Source: Marinifilum sp. D714 (GTDB lineage: Bacteria; Bacteroidota; Bacteroidia; Bacteroidales; Marinifilaceae). Taken from it: DNA of 64,000 nt. The stretch is taken from NCBI RefSeq assembly GCF_030851345.1, contig NZ_JALPNU010000010.1:1-64000 (forward strand), written 5' to 3'. The notes beneath the pieces are model-generated. The model was not told the origin of the DNA. It did not search any database and worked only from the letters and a program-made list of their open reading frames with translations. Below are positions 27,776-35,249 of the stretch, in pieces. How positions within the stretch are numbered: the stretch's first letter is position 1; the number at the start of each line of letters is the position of its first letter. The translations under genes and the position numbers were made by a program.

Positions 27776-29074
27776 TTACTTCTTTTTGATTCCGTATTGA
27801 GGATCAACCTTAATCAGTTTCACCATTATAAAACTTGGGATGGTACAAAGGATTACCCAAATAAAGAAATGCTGATATCCGATCATTTCCTGAATCCATC
27901 CAGAAACCATACCTGGCACCATCATTCCCAAGGCCATTAAGCCGGTACAAAATGCAAAGTGAGCTGTTTTGTGTTTTCCTTCCGACACATAAATTTGGTA
28001 CAACATGTAAGCCGTGAATCCAAAACCATAACCAAATTGCTCAACTGCTACCGATGCACAAACCAAAACAAATGATTCAGGCAATGCATATGATAGGTAC
28101 ACATATACTAAATTTGGAAGATTAATGGCAATTACCATTGGCCACAACCAATATTTCAAGCCTTTTCTCGAAGCTGCGTATCCACCAAGAATTCCTCCTA
28201 TGGTTAAGAACAAAACTCCAATGGTTCCATAAACAATCCCCACATCACTGGTTGATAAACCTAAACCTCCAACTTCTCTTCCATCTAATAGGAAAGGCGA
28301 AGCCATTTTAACCAACTGAGATTCTCCTAATCGATAGGTTAATAGCACTCCCAAAATCAGTAAGATATCTTTTTTGAAAAAGAATGTCTTGAATGTCTCA
28401 GCAAAATCAGAGAATACATTTGCAAAACTGCTTACTTCTCTTTCCTCATCTTCTTTCGGATGCGGCAAGGCAAACTTGTGGTAGAATGTAAACAACAGGA
28501 ATAAACCAGCCAAAATCACAAAAATCATCGACCAGGCCATTGGAATATTTTCTCCTTTTCCAAACAAATTTGTTGTTTCAAAAATACCAGCTAAATAAAC
28601 CAAAGCTCCCTGACCAACAATCATTGCTAATCGGTAAAAAGTACTCCTGATTCCTATAAAATAAGCCTGTTGATTATCATCAATTCCATACATGTAAAAA
28701 CCATCAGCAGCAATATCGTGAGTTGCTGAACTAAATGCCAACAACCAGAAAAATGCCAGTGTAGATTGAAAAAACAATGATGTTGGAACGGTAAAGGCTA
28801 CTCCAGCCAATCCTGCTCCAATAAACAATTGCATGGTCACAATCCACCAACGCTTGCTTTTCAGAATATCAACCAATGGACTCCAAAATGGTTTAATTAC
28901 CCATGGCAAATACAACCATGATGTGTACAAAGCAATATCGGTATTCGAAATTCCCAATCGTTTGTACATGATTACAGCAACGGTCATCACTACCACATAT
29001 GGAATTCCCTCAGCAAAATACAAGGATGGAATCCATGCCCAAGGCGAGCGAGTTTTTGATTTTGTTTTAGACAT
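27776..29074 (-). CDS. AmpG-like MFS muropeptide permease
   Basis: Inner-membrane major facilitator of 432 aa with twelve predicted helices. The N-terminal SLYFAEGIPYVVVMTVAVIM and SWLYLPWVIKPFWSPLVD are hallmarks of the AmpG branch, which imports GlcNAc-anhydroMurNAc with or without peptides. Cytoplasmic loop after helix 6 is basic and acidic as usual. The C-terminus GIKKK faces the cytoplasm. The gene is followed at 38 bases or more by the SGNH and DUF5009 genes and preceded by a repeat-filled gap. The genomic context of amidases, NamZ and MurQ supports cell-wall fragment import. Confidence 0.9.
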   Translation of the reverse strand: MSKTKSKTRSPWAWIPSLYFAEGIPYVVVMTVAVIMYKRLGISNTDIALYTSWLYLPWVIKPFWSPLVDILKSKRWWIVTMQLFIGAGLAGVAFTVPTSLFFQSTLAFFWLLAFSSATHDIAADGFYMYGIDDNQQAYFIGIRSTFYRLAMIVGQGALVYLAGIFETTNLFGKGENIPMAWSMIFVILAGLFLLFTFYHKFALPHPKEDEEREVSSFANVFSDFAETFKTFFFKKDILLILGVLLTYRLGESQLVKMASPFLLDGREVGGLGLSTSDVGIVYGTIGVLFLTIGGILGGYAASRKGLKYWLWPMVIAINLPNLVYVYLSYALPESFVLVCASVAVEQFGYGFGFTAYMLYQIYVSEGKHKTAHFAFCTGLMALGMMVPGMVSGWIQEMIGYQHFFIWVILCTIPSFIMVKLIKVDPQYGIKKK

Positions 29075-29117
29075 TATTTATATTTTTTCAATCTGACTAA
29101 TAACTTTCAATTTTATA

Positions 29118-29219
29118 TTCTCCCCGTTTTAGGGGAGATCCCGACAGGGAGAGAGGTGCTTTTAATATCTTATCCTACTTTCACCCTTTAGTCTGTCGAC
29201 AGTTCCCCTAAAAGGGAAA
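29118..29219 (-). mobile_element. MITE-like intergenic element, copy 1
   Basis: About 100 bases bounded by related inverted arms (ctccccgttttaggggag at the left, cccctaaaaggga at the right) with internal gacagg/ctgtcgac and caccctt/aggtgctttt segments. The reverse complement aligns along its full length with the element at 63,567-63,690. No coding potential, so a non-autonomous or extragenic repeat. Confidence 0.6.
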
Positions 29220-29340
29220 CATTCATCTAGAAATCTAGATTCAAATTTTGATCCTATCTCTTAGAAAGTACACCAATATGTTTCTTTTACCTCACCCTAA
29301 ATCCCTCGCCCATAGGAGAAGGACTTTCGATGTTTAATTT

Positions 29341-29410
29341 TGGTGCTCTCACTCGAAGTGATGGTACCAATATTTTTTATTGAGAGTCTCACTTAGAGTG
29401 AGAATCTCAA
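29341..29410. repeat. Double-hairpin repeat, copy 1
   Basis: Two hairpins joined by a T-rich linker: ctctcactcgaagtgatgg, then caatattttttattg, then gagagtctcacttagagtgagaatctc. It closely matches 31,692-31,763 and, in its right half, 63,693-63,731. Confidence 0.65.
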
Positions 29411-29418
29411 ATAAGCAA

Positions 29419-30741
29419 TTAATATCTCTTCTCTAATTCAGCTCCTCTAAAATAGTGAAGCAAAATTTCATCGTGTTTATATCCTTTTGCACCCATTACC
29501 GCAGCACCAATCTGACAAAGTCCAACGCCATGCCCCCAACCTGCACCAATCAGTACAAATTTCGAAGGCACTTCATTAACTACATCTAATTTGTCTACCA
29601 CAAATTCAGAACTGTAAAGGTGAGATTCTGAAAGCACTTTGCGGATTTCCAATTCTTTTCCGATAGTTAAGGTACGCTTGCTACCAACAATTTTTAGAGT
29701 GATTAATCTACCCGATTCCCCACGTTCGCCTGGAATCAAATCCAAAATCTGACCAAATTCTTTTCCTGTTTTTCTTTCAATCAGTTCAGCAATTTCCTCT
29801 TGGGTATATTCAACTTTCCAGCGATAGAAATCCATTGTTTCCTGATCGTAATCGTTCAGTACCTGAGATAAAATTTCCTTATCGGTAGTATTACAGAATG
29901 CATCTGGTGAAGTACGAATAAATTTATCTGCAGCTTCCTCCTTGGTCAAATCCATATCATATCCTTCCGGAGCTTGAGGATTATCGATTACAGCTTGCAA
30001 ATATTTATGGTTTTCAGGCTCCCAAACATTCTCAAAGGTTTCTGCTACACCTCCGCAACATTTTGAGAATCTCGCATCACAGATTTTTCCTTCACTGGTC
30101 AATACAAGACCGCGTGTTTCATTAATGGCATCCACCACCAATGGAGTCGACTGCTTTGTCATTCCCTGGTAACGCTGACAATGATCGTCAGCACAAACAT
30201 CAAAATTCACATGATCTTCTCTGTCATACCAACGAATAAAAGAATCTTCTGCTTCTACAATACTCTGATATTGGGTATTTGATTTCTGTAATTCTTCACC
30301 TTTAATTACCTGAGCCATCAACCATGAACGAGAAATAACCGCATGAGCTTTTAGCAACTCTATGCTACTTGTAGCACTCATTTCAGAAGAAATCACACTT
30401 ACCAAATAATCCTCAAGTGATAAAACATTGATTGCAGTTAGCTTTTCATCCTCACAAATAAAATGTAAACTTCCTTTGAATCTCTGATCTTCCTTACGCT
30501 CCCAATGAAATTTAATTCCGATGGTAACTCCGAACAAATCAAAGTTACTTGCATCATACCCTTTAGGATTGAAAATCAATTCTTCCTCAATGATTCCATC
30601 GAATGAGATTTTGCCATCAATATATTTTGCTTCTTGCTTTCCTGTATATTCTTTCCCATTTTGCTTTAGTACGTAGGTTCCGTTCAACTGAAACGAAATC
30701 TCCTTTTCGTACATGATTCCAACTCGTAATTGTGGTTCCAT
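29419..30741 (-). CDS. SpoIID/LytB-domain protein without signal peptide
   Basis: SpoIID-type proteins are lytic transglycosylases acting on denuded glycan. The core is clear: LEDYLVSVISSEMSATSSIE with the catalytic-site Glu, LKAHAVISRSWL, the Cys pair region KCCGGVAETFENVWEP, and the C-terminal GAGWGHGVGLCQIGAAVMGA. It is 440 aa and complete. What is odd is the N-terminus: it begins directly with the domain (MEPQLRVGIMYEKEISF), and an in-frame stop 27 bases upstream rules out a longer form with a signal peptide. It should therefore be cytoplasmic. The neighbours are a GNAT, DUF4922 and the AmpG-like importer, so it may act on imported fragments. Confidence 0.87.
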   Translation of the reverse strand: MEPQLRVGIMYEKEISFQLNGTYVLKQNGKEYTGKQEAKYIDGKISFDGIIEEELIFNPKGYDASNFDLFGVTIGIKFHWERKEDQRFKGSLHFICEDEKLTAINVLSLEDYLVSVISSEMSATSSIELLKAHAVISRSWLMAQVIKGEELQKSNTQYQSIVEAEDSFIRWYDREDHVNFDVCADDHCQRYQGMTKQSTPLVVDAINETRGLVLTSEGKICDARFSKCCGGVAETFENVWEPENHKYLQAVIDNPQAPEGYDMDLTKEEAADKFIRTSPDAFCNTTDKEILSQVLNDYDQETMDFYRWKVEYTQEEIAELIERKTGKEFGQILDLIPGERGESGRLITLKIVGSKRTLTIGKELEIRKVLSESHLYSSEFVVDKLDVVNEVPSKFVLIGAGWGHGVGLCQIGAAVMGAKGYKHDEILLHYFRGAELEKRY

Positions 30742-30763
30742 TTTATTAGATTTTAGGTCTCTT

Positions 30764-31675
30764 TTAGTTCAATTTTTTCTCGTATCTCCAAAATATTCTC
30801 TCTACAACAGCACCTGTATGATGCGAGTAGAAATCAATTGGTCCAACCCAAGGAATTATAGCTGTTTTGTACCCTAAGTTTTTCAAGTCCTCCAAACAAT
30901 GGTACAATAAAACTCTTCCCATTCCTTTTCCTCTTAAATCGGGATGAGTACCCATTGGGCCAAACCATGGCAAGCCTTTGTTGTTTGCAGAATGCGCCGA
31001 AAAAGCACGAATCTTACCATCTAGTTTTGCGATATGAATACTGATTGGTTCAGTTTTGTAAGCCATTTCCAATTCATATTGCCACAACTTCCACTCTTCT
31101 TCAACAAATTCCATTAGCTCTTGCTTGTCTTCGGGTGTAGCCCGACAAACTTCAATTTTATCCGCCTTTAAAGCTTCTATCTTTTTGGGATCATTCCAAT
31201 CTCTATTATCCAGATCTACCAAAAGGTTTGAAGTATCCATGAATCTATCGAATCCCATTCGAATGGCGAAACATAGAGCTGGCGTATATTTAGGATCGAT
31301 GCCCGGCATAAAATAATTCATTGGCACATCGCCCAAACGCATTACATCCACTTTTCTTTGTTTCAGTTCTGTTTCCAATAACTCATACATCGATCTCGCA
31401 ATTCGATTTCTTCTGTATGCATTATCTACAGCCATCATTTTTACATAGCCATAGTTCACTCCTCGAATATCCATTCGACAGGTTCCCATCAGGAATCCAA
31501 CAATTTTATCCTGATCGCATGCAATCCAAACTAATTCTTGCTCATAAAATGGATCCTCGTAGATTTTCTCCTTCAGCAAATCCTCACGAATCACATCCAA
31601 ATGATAACTTTTCTGACACAATGGTAATACTTGTTCAAAATCGGAATCCTGATATTGGCGAATGGTGTAGTTCAT
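30764..31675 (-). CDS. Tandem GNAT acetyltransferase
   Basis: Cytoplasmic acyl-CoA-dependent N-acyltransferase with two GNAT modules. The first (1-150) has VKMMAVDNAYRRNRIARSMY, the Q/RxxGxG/A-type acetyl-CoA loop, and the second (about 160-303) has FGPMGTHPDLRGKGMGRVL, a near-perfect R-G-K-G-M-G loop. The length of 303 aa fits a two-module protein. Its start is 102 bases from DUF4922 with a repeat in between, and its stop is 22 bases from the SpoIID-like start. GNAT genes also occur next to MurNAc catabolic genes in Bacillus (ybbJ near murQ). The acceptor substrate, perhaps an amino sugar or murein peptide, is unknown. Confidence 0.85.
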   Translation of the reverse strand: MNYTIRQYQDSDFEQVLPLCQKSYHLDVIREDLLKEKIYEDPFYEQELVWIACDQDKIVGFLMGTCRMDIRGVNYGYVKMMAVDNAYRRNRIARSMYELLETELKQRKVDVMRLGDVPMNYFMPGIDPKYTPALCFAIRMGFDRFMDTSNLLVDLDNRDWNDPKKIEALKADKIEVCRATPEDKQELMEFVEEEWKLWQYELEMAYKTEPISIHIAKLDGKIRAFSAHSANNKGLPWFGPMGTHPDLRGKGMGRVLLYHCLEDLKNLGYKTAIIPWVGPIDFYSHHTGAVVERIFWRYEKKLN

Positions 31676-31691
31676 AGTCTAATTTTAGAAT

Positions 31692-31763
31692 TTGATGCTC
31701 TCACTTCAAGTGAGGGTATCAATATTTTTTCACTGAGAGCCTCACTTAAAGTGAGACCCTCAG
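31692..31763. repeat. Double-hairpin repeat, copy 2
   Basis: The same arrangement as the copy at 29,341: gctctcacttcaagtgaggg, linker caatattttttcactg, then gagagcctcacttaaagtgagaccctc. It lies in the gap between the GNAT start and the DUF4922 stop. Confidence 0.65.
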
Positions 31764-31777
31764 ATTATTAACTCTGA

Positions 31778-32776
31778 TTAAGATTTTACTTTTTTACAAA
31801 GTGCAGAGAATACTTCTTCATCCACACACACTTGTTTGAATATATCTTCTATATCCTCAGCTTTAATTTTCTCAAAGTCTTCTCTTCTTGGGGTAATAAA
31901 TACACCTCCAAAATCAACAGATGCAGGACTAATCAATATCTGATCATCCCCTTCTGCAAAATATTGAGTTGGACGATGTAATTTTCTTGGGAACAAATGC
32001 ATAATGTATTTACCACCAACATAAGCACAAATCACATTCAACATTGGTTCTTTTTCTTCCGGTTGCATTGCTGCAAATGCATTGTAAAATTTACTTACAA
32101 CAGCTATCAATTCTTCGGCATTAGCAGTTTCAACACTAATCATTCTTCTTAAGTAATGATTGAATGCTCGAACTTCAATATCATCTGATTTCACAAGCAA
32201 ATCAGCACTGTCTTTTAATGCAAAATACTCTTTTTCTACTGGCATAAACCCTTTGTTTCCTCCCTGGAAATGCATGTGATCTGGTGCCGAAGCGCCACAT
32301 TTAGGCCCGTTGTAGAATAGTGTATACCCTTGCATATCCTTCACCAAAGACAACATTCCTTCCAAATTATCCATGAAGGATTGATCCACATGATCAACTT
32401 TTGGAATGGTAAAATGCTGAGGAATAATTGGAAATGGATTCACCAAAACAACATACTCTTTGCCTTGTGCAATTCCTCCCTGCTCTGCTGGTAATTTATC
32501 CAAACACAAGAAACAAGCACGATTTTCAATACTCTTCTTATCTACCTTAGCAGCAGATGAACGAATTCTTTCCGGATTAAATTGAACTTTCATTTTAAAT
32601 CCATCAAAACCAAATTCTTTCTCCTCTACTTTCTCCAATCCTTTAAAATTCCCATTGGCAAGCGGCCAATCTCTAACTTGTTGATTTAAAAAATCACTTA
32701 GTATTTCAACTGAAGATTTCTCTTTCAGTAGATCTTCAATCTTATCTATGCTGTGTAAATCCATTTCTCTGAACAA
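31778..32776 (-). CDS. DUF4922 HIT-like phosphorylase/nucleotidyltransferase
   Basis: Cytoplasmic 332-aa protein of the DUF4922 family. It shows GalT/HIT-superfamily features: a CFLC zinc-type pair (ENRACFLCLDKLP), the NPFPIIPQHFTIP strand seen in Ap4A phosphorylase and GDP-L-galactose phosphorylase, and an H-x-H-x-Q catalytic motif in CGASAPDHMHFQGG. These enzymes transfer a nucleotide or perform phosphorolysis of a sugar nucleotide. The precise substrate of DUF4922 is not known to me. It starts 8 bases after the DUF1460 stop, inside the peptidoglycan operon, so an amino sugar 1-phosphate or nucleotide sugar is a reasonable candidate. An alternative start is Met5. Confidence 0.8.
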   Translation of the reverse strand: MFREMDLHSIDKIEDLLKEKSSVEILSDFLNQQVRDWPLANGNFKGLEKVEEKEFGFDGFKMKVQFNPERIRSSAAKVDKKSIENRACFLCLDKLPAEQGGIAQGKEYVVLVNPFPIIPQHFTIPKVDHVDQSFMDNLEGMLSLVKDMQGYTLFYNGPKCGASAPDHMHFQGGNKGFMPVEKEYFALKDSADLLVKSDDIEVRAFNHYLRRMISVETANAEELIAVVSKFYNAFAAMQPEEKEPMLNVICAYVGGKYIMHLFPRKLHRPTQYFAEGDDQILISPASVDFGGVFITPRREDFEKIKAEDIEDIFKQVCVDEEVFSALCKKVKS

Positions 32777-32784
32777 ACTATTAT

Positions 32785-33666
32785 TTATTGTACTCTGGCA
32801 ACCATTATTCCTGATTGTAATTTGCTTTCCTTTAATATATCGGCTAATGGAATATCTGAGATCACAACTTCTTTTGCCAAGCTGGATGCATGCATTAAGT
32901 GCAGTCTCTCATTTACATGAATCGCAATGCCTACATGCGAAATATCCAAGCCTTTTATTTTTGTAGTTATGGCAATTAAATCTCCGTTATAAATCTTATT
33001 CTCCACATTCTGAACATTATCTTCTGGGATATAGAACAAATCTCGCCCATTGATTGCATTTTCAGTATCTTGAATCGATACAATCAATGAAGAGTCTGCT
33101 TTTAGTGCTGGATACGAATCAACATGCTTACTCATAAAATTGATTTCTTTCATGTATTTTACTCCACCAATTTCTGAAGTAACATTCTTCACAATTCCTT
33201 TCTGTTCATTCTCATAAATCCAATCAGAAAAGTAGTGTAATCGGGAGGTATAATCCTTAATTTCTCCTTTGCGATAACGAAGTTCTTTTAGCTTATTCAG
33301 AAAATCATTTTCAGAAAAATGATCTTGCTTTGAAATTGATGAAAGCACAACTACATTTTCAAGATAAGTGGTACAATCCAGTTCTCTTAAATTCACCACC
33401 AACTTTTCATCACCATCTGCTTCCAGAGTTCCCCCAACATAAGGAGTTAGCAAAAACAATTTTCCTACTTCCAGAATTCGATCGGCACTTTCAAGATTAG
33501 AAAAAGAATTTTCTTGCGCTATCTTTCTTATTGAATTAAAAATAGCCTGATCAATTGTATCTGTCAATTGAACCATCTTGTTTGATTCCTTTTGCTGATC
33601 ATCTTTTCCCTTACATGACACGAGGGCAAACAAAAGAATTAAAATTTGCAAACTGAATAATCTCAT
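32785..33666 (-). CDS. DUF1460 NlpC/P60-type amidase, lipoprotein
   Basis: DUF1460 is an NlpC/P60-related family characterised as amidases of narrow specificity, splitting the MurNAc-L-Ala bond of murein fragments. I start it at 33666, which gives a lipoprotein signal (MRLFSLQILILLFALVSC); the 33732 start adds 22 unneeded residues. The Cys nucleophile is in RELDCTTYLENVVVLS and the His in GLDISHVGIAIHVNERLHLM. Mature length about 275 aa, normal. The gene lies between the GT2 and DUF4922 genes in the minus-strand operon. Peptides freed here would feed the NlpC/P60-epimerase pair. Confidence 0.88.
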   Translation of the reverse strand: MRLFSLQILILLFALVSCKGKDDQQKESNKMVQLTDTIDQAIFNSIRKIAQENSFSNLESADRILEVGKLFLLTPYVGGTLEADGDEKLVVNLRELDCTTYLENVVVLSSISKQDHFSENDFLNKLKELRYRKGEIKDYTSRLHYFSDWIYENEQKGIVKNVTSEIGGVKYMKEINFMSKHVDSYPALKADSSLIVSIQDTENAINGRDLFYIPEDNVQNVENKIYNGDLIAITTKIKGLDISHVGIAIHVNERLHLMHASSLAKEVVISDIPLADILKESKLQSGIMVARVQ

Positions 33667-33765
33667 AACGCTAATTTTATACCGATTTTTTTCTGAAATA
33701 TGAATGCTATAAAAGGAAACAGGAGAACTCACTCCTGATTCCTCACTAACCTTAACTATTCTAAT

Positions 33766-35220
33766 TTACTTCGCTAACAACTTTCTTGCTTTTAGCTCAA
33801 TCGTGCGAACTCTATCTTTGTAGGTGTTGTGTGCGTTCATTTTCTCAATATCCAATGATGCATCTGAATTATCCTCCCAACGACGACACAAATAAATTGG
33901 ATTGTAAATTCTACCAATTTGATAGTTACGAGAGATTGCCAAACCAAGTGCATAATCTTCACCATAGTTCACATTTGGAATAGGATTATTACGAAGAACC
34001 GGAGTGTAGAAAGCACGTGGCGCACCCAAACCGTTAATACGAAGAGCATTATTTCTACCATTCTCAGGTGTCCATTCTCTGTGATCAATAATTCCCGGAG
34101 GAATTTCTTCCAATTTGAAGTTCACCATTTGGTAGGTTCCAACAACCATTGCACAATTTTCTCTGTAGAATGCATCCACCACTTGCTGTACTGTTGTTTC
34201 ATCAGCATACAAATCATCACTATCTAACTGAATGGCAAACTTACCACAAGCTTCATGATTTACCGCTTCATTCCAACATCCTCCAATTCCCAGGTCTTTT
34301 CTCTCTGGGATAATATGTATCAATCTCTCATCTTGTTCTGCATATTTCGCAATGATTTCTGTTGTTCCATCTGTTGAGTAGTTATCAACGATAATCAAGT
34401 TGAAATCTACATTTGCCTTTTGAGAAAGAACTGATTTGATTGCATCCTCAATTGTTTTTACACGATCGCGAACCGGAATTACAACAGAAGCCTCTACTTT
34501 AAAGTCTCCTTCATTAAAAGCTACATCCTTAAATTTAGGCTCTAAATAAGCACCAATTCTCTTCAAATGCTCAGTACACGCTTCTTCCATCTCTATTTGT
34601 ACTGCACGGTTTTTAGGATCAACATAGTCGAAAATCTTTTCACCTGATTTTCTGGTATCCATCTCTTCCTCTGTGTACAATACTTCAGGAATTCTCATGA
34701 ATTCAGAACGAGCCGCTACAGCCAAACGCAATGCATACAAACCTGCATGTTCATATTTTGCATCCACATCTTCTACTGCATACTTAAACATTTTGGCATC
34801 ATAAAAAAGAACTGAACCAAAGTTGAAATCATCTCTCAAGCTACCTTCCTGGTAGTCGATAACCGGTAGATTTTCTACTTTACCTCCTTTAATTGCACGA
34901 TGGTTTGAATAAACCAAACCGCTATTGGTATCAGTTGCTACTTGATAGAAACGCTCAACTGCCAATTGCCCCAAAGTCAATGCACTCGTTTTAGTGTAAA
35001 GCAAAACATATTCTGAATCTGATTTCTCAGCCATTAACTGAATGGTTTTTCCATTCGTCAATGCTTCACAATTCAAAACTTCTGCACCTTTAATTTCTTC
35101 AGCGTTTTTTCCTACAATAAAGATGTTAGATACCAATTCTGATTTTCTTAACTCACTAACAGTAATTGTTGTTTCTTCTTTTGTTCCAAAAGGCAGAAAA
35201 CATGTAATTTTTGCACTCAT
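33766..35220 (-). CDS. Cytoplasmic GT2 glycosyltransferase with duplicated GT-A region
   Basis: A family 2 glycosyltransferase of 484 aa. The C-terminal GT-A domain starts near residue 255 (SVVIPVRDRVKTIEDAIKSV), has IIVDNYSTDGT, and the D-x-D-type metal motif AIQLDSDDLYAD. The first 240 residues look like a second, degenerate GT-A fold (ITCFLPFGTKEETT; GLVYSNHRAIKGG). No signal peptide or membrane helix is seen. It is 30 bases from the amidase stop and within the same operon. A glycosyltransferase is surprising in a degradation locus; acceptor and donor are unknown, and it could be a glycan-binding or salvage enzyme. Confidence 0.8.
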   Translation of the reverse strand: MSAKITCFLPFGTKEETTITVSELRKSELVSNIFIVGKNAEEIKGAEVLNCEALTNGKTIQLMAEKSDSEYVLLYTKTSALTLGQLAVERFYQVATDTNSGLVYSNHRAIKGGKVENLPVIDYQEGSLRDDFNFGSVLFYDAKMFKYAVEDVDAKYEHAGLYALRLAVAARSEFMRIPEVLYTEEEMDTRKSGEKIFDYVDPKNRAVQIEMEEACTEHLKRIGAYLEPKFKDVAFNEGDFKVEASVVIPVRDRVKTIEDAIKSVLSQKANVDFNLIIVDNYSTDGTTEIIAKYAEQDERLIHIIPERKDLGIGGCWNEAVNHEACGKFAIQLDSDDLYADETTVQQVVDAFYRENCAMVVGTYQMVNFKLEEIPPGIIDHREWTPENGRNNALRINGLGAPRAFYTPVLRNNPIPNVNYGEDYALGLAISRNYQIGRIYNPIYLCRRWEDNSDASLDIEKMNAHNTYKDRVRTIELKARKLLAK

Positions 35221-35249
35221 TCTTTTATAATTAAGCTTTTATTATTTTC

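Larger units (their letters stand above)
29075..29418. other. Repeat-filled intergenic region
   Basis: No gene. It contains a MITE-like element (29,118-29,219), a CTCACCCTAAATCCCTCGCC-type repeat fragment around 29,292-29,330, and a double-hairpin element (29,341-29,410). It separates the AmpG-like gene from the SpoIID-like gene in an otherwise co-directional run. Confidence 0.7.

Noticed and set aside
29118-29410. Regular repeats as a CRISPR array
   Set aside because: The repeats are hairpin elements of different types with no regular unit and spacer spacing, and no cas genes are near.
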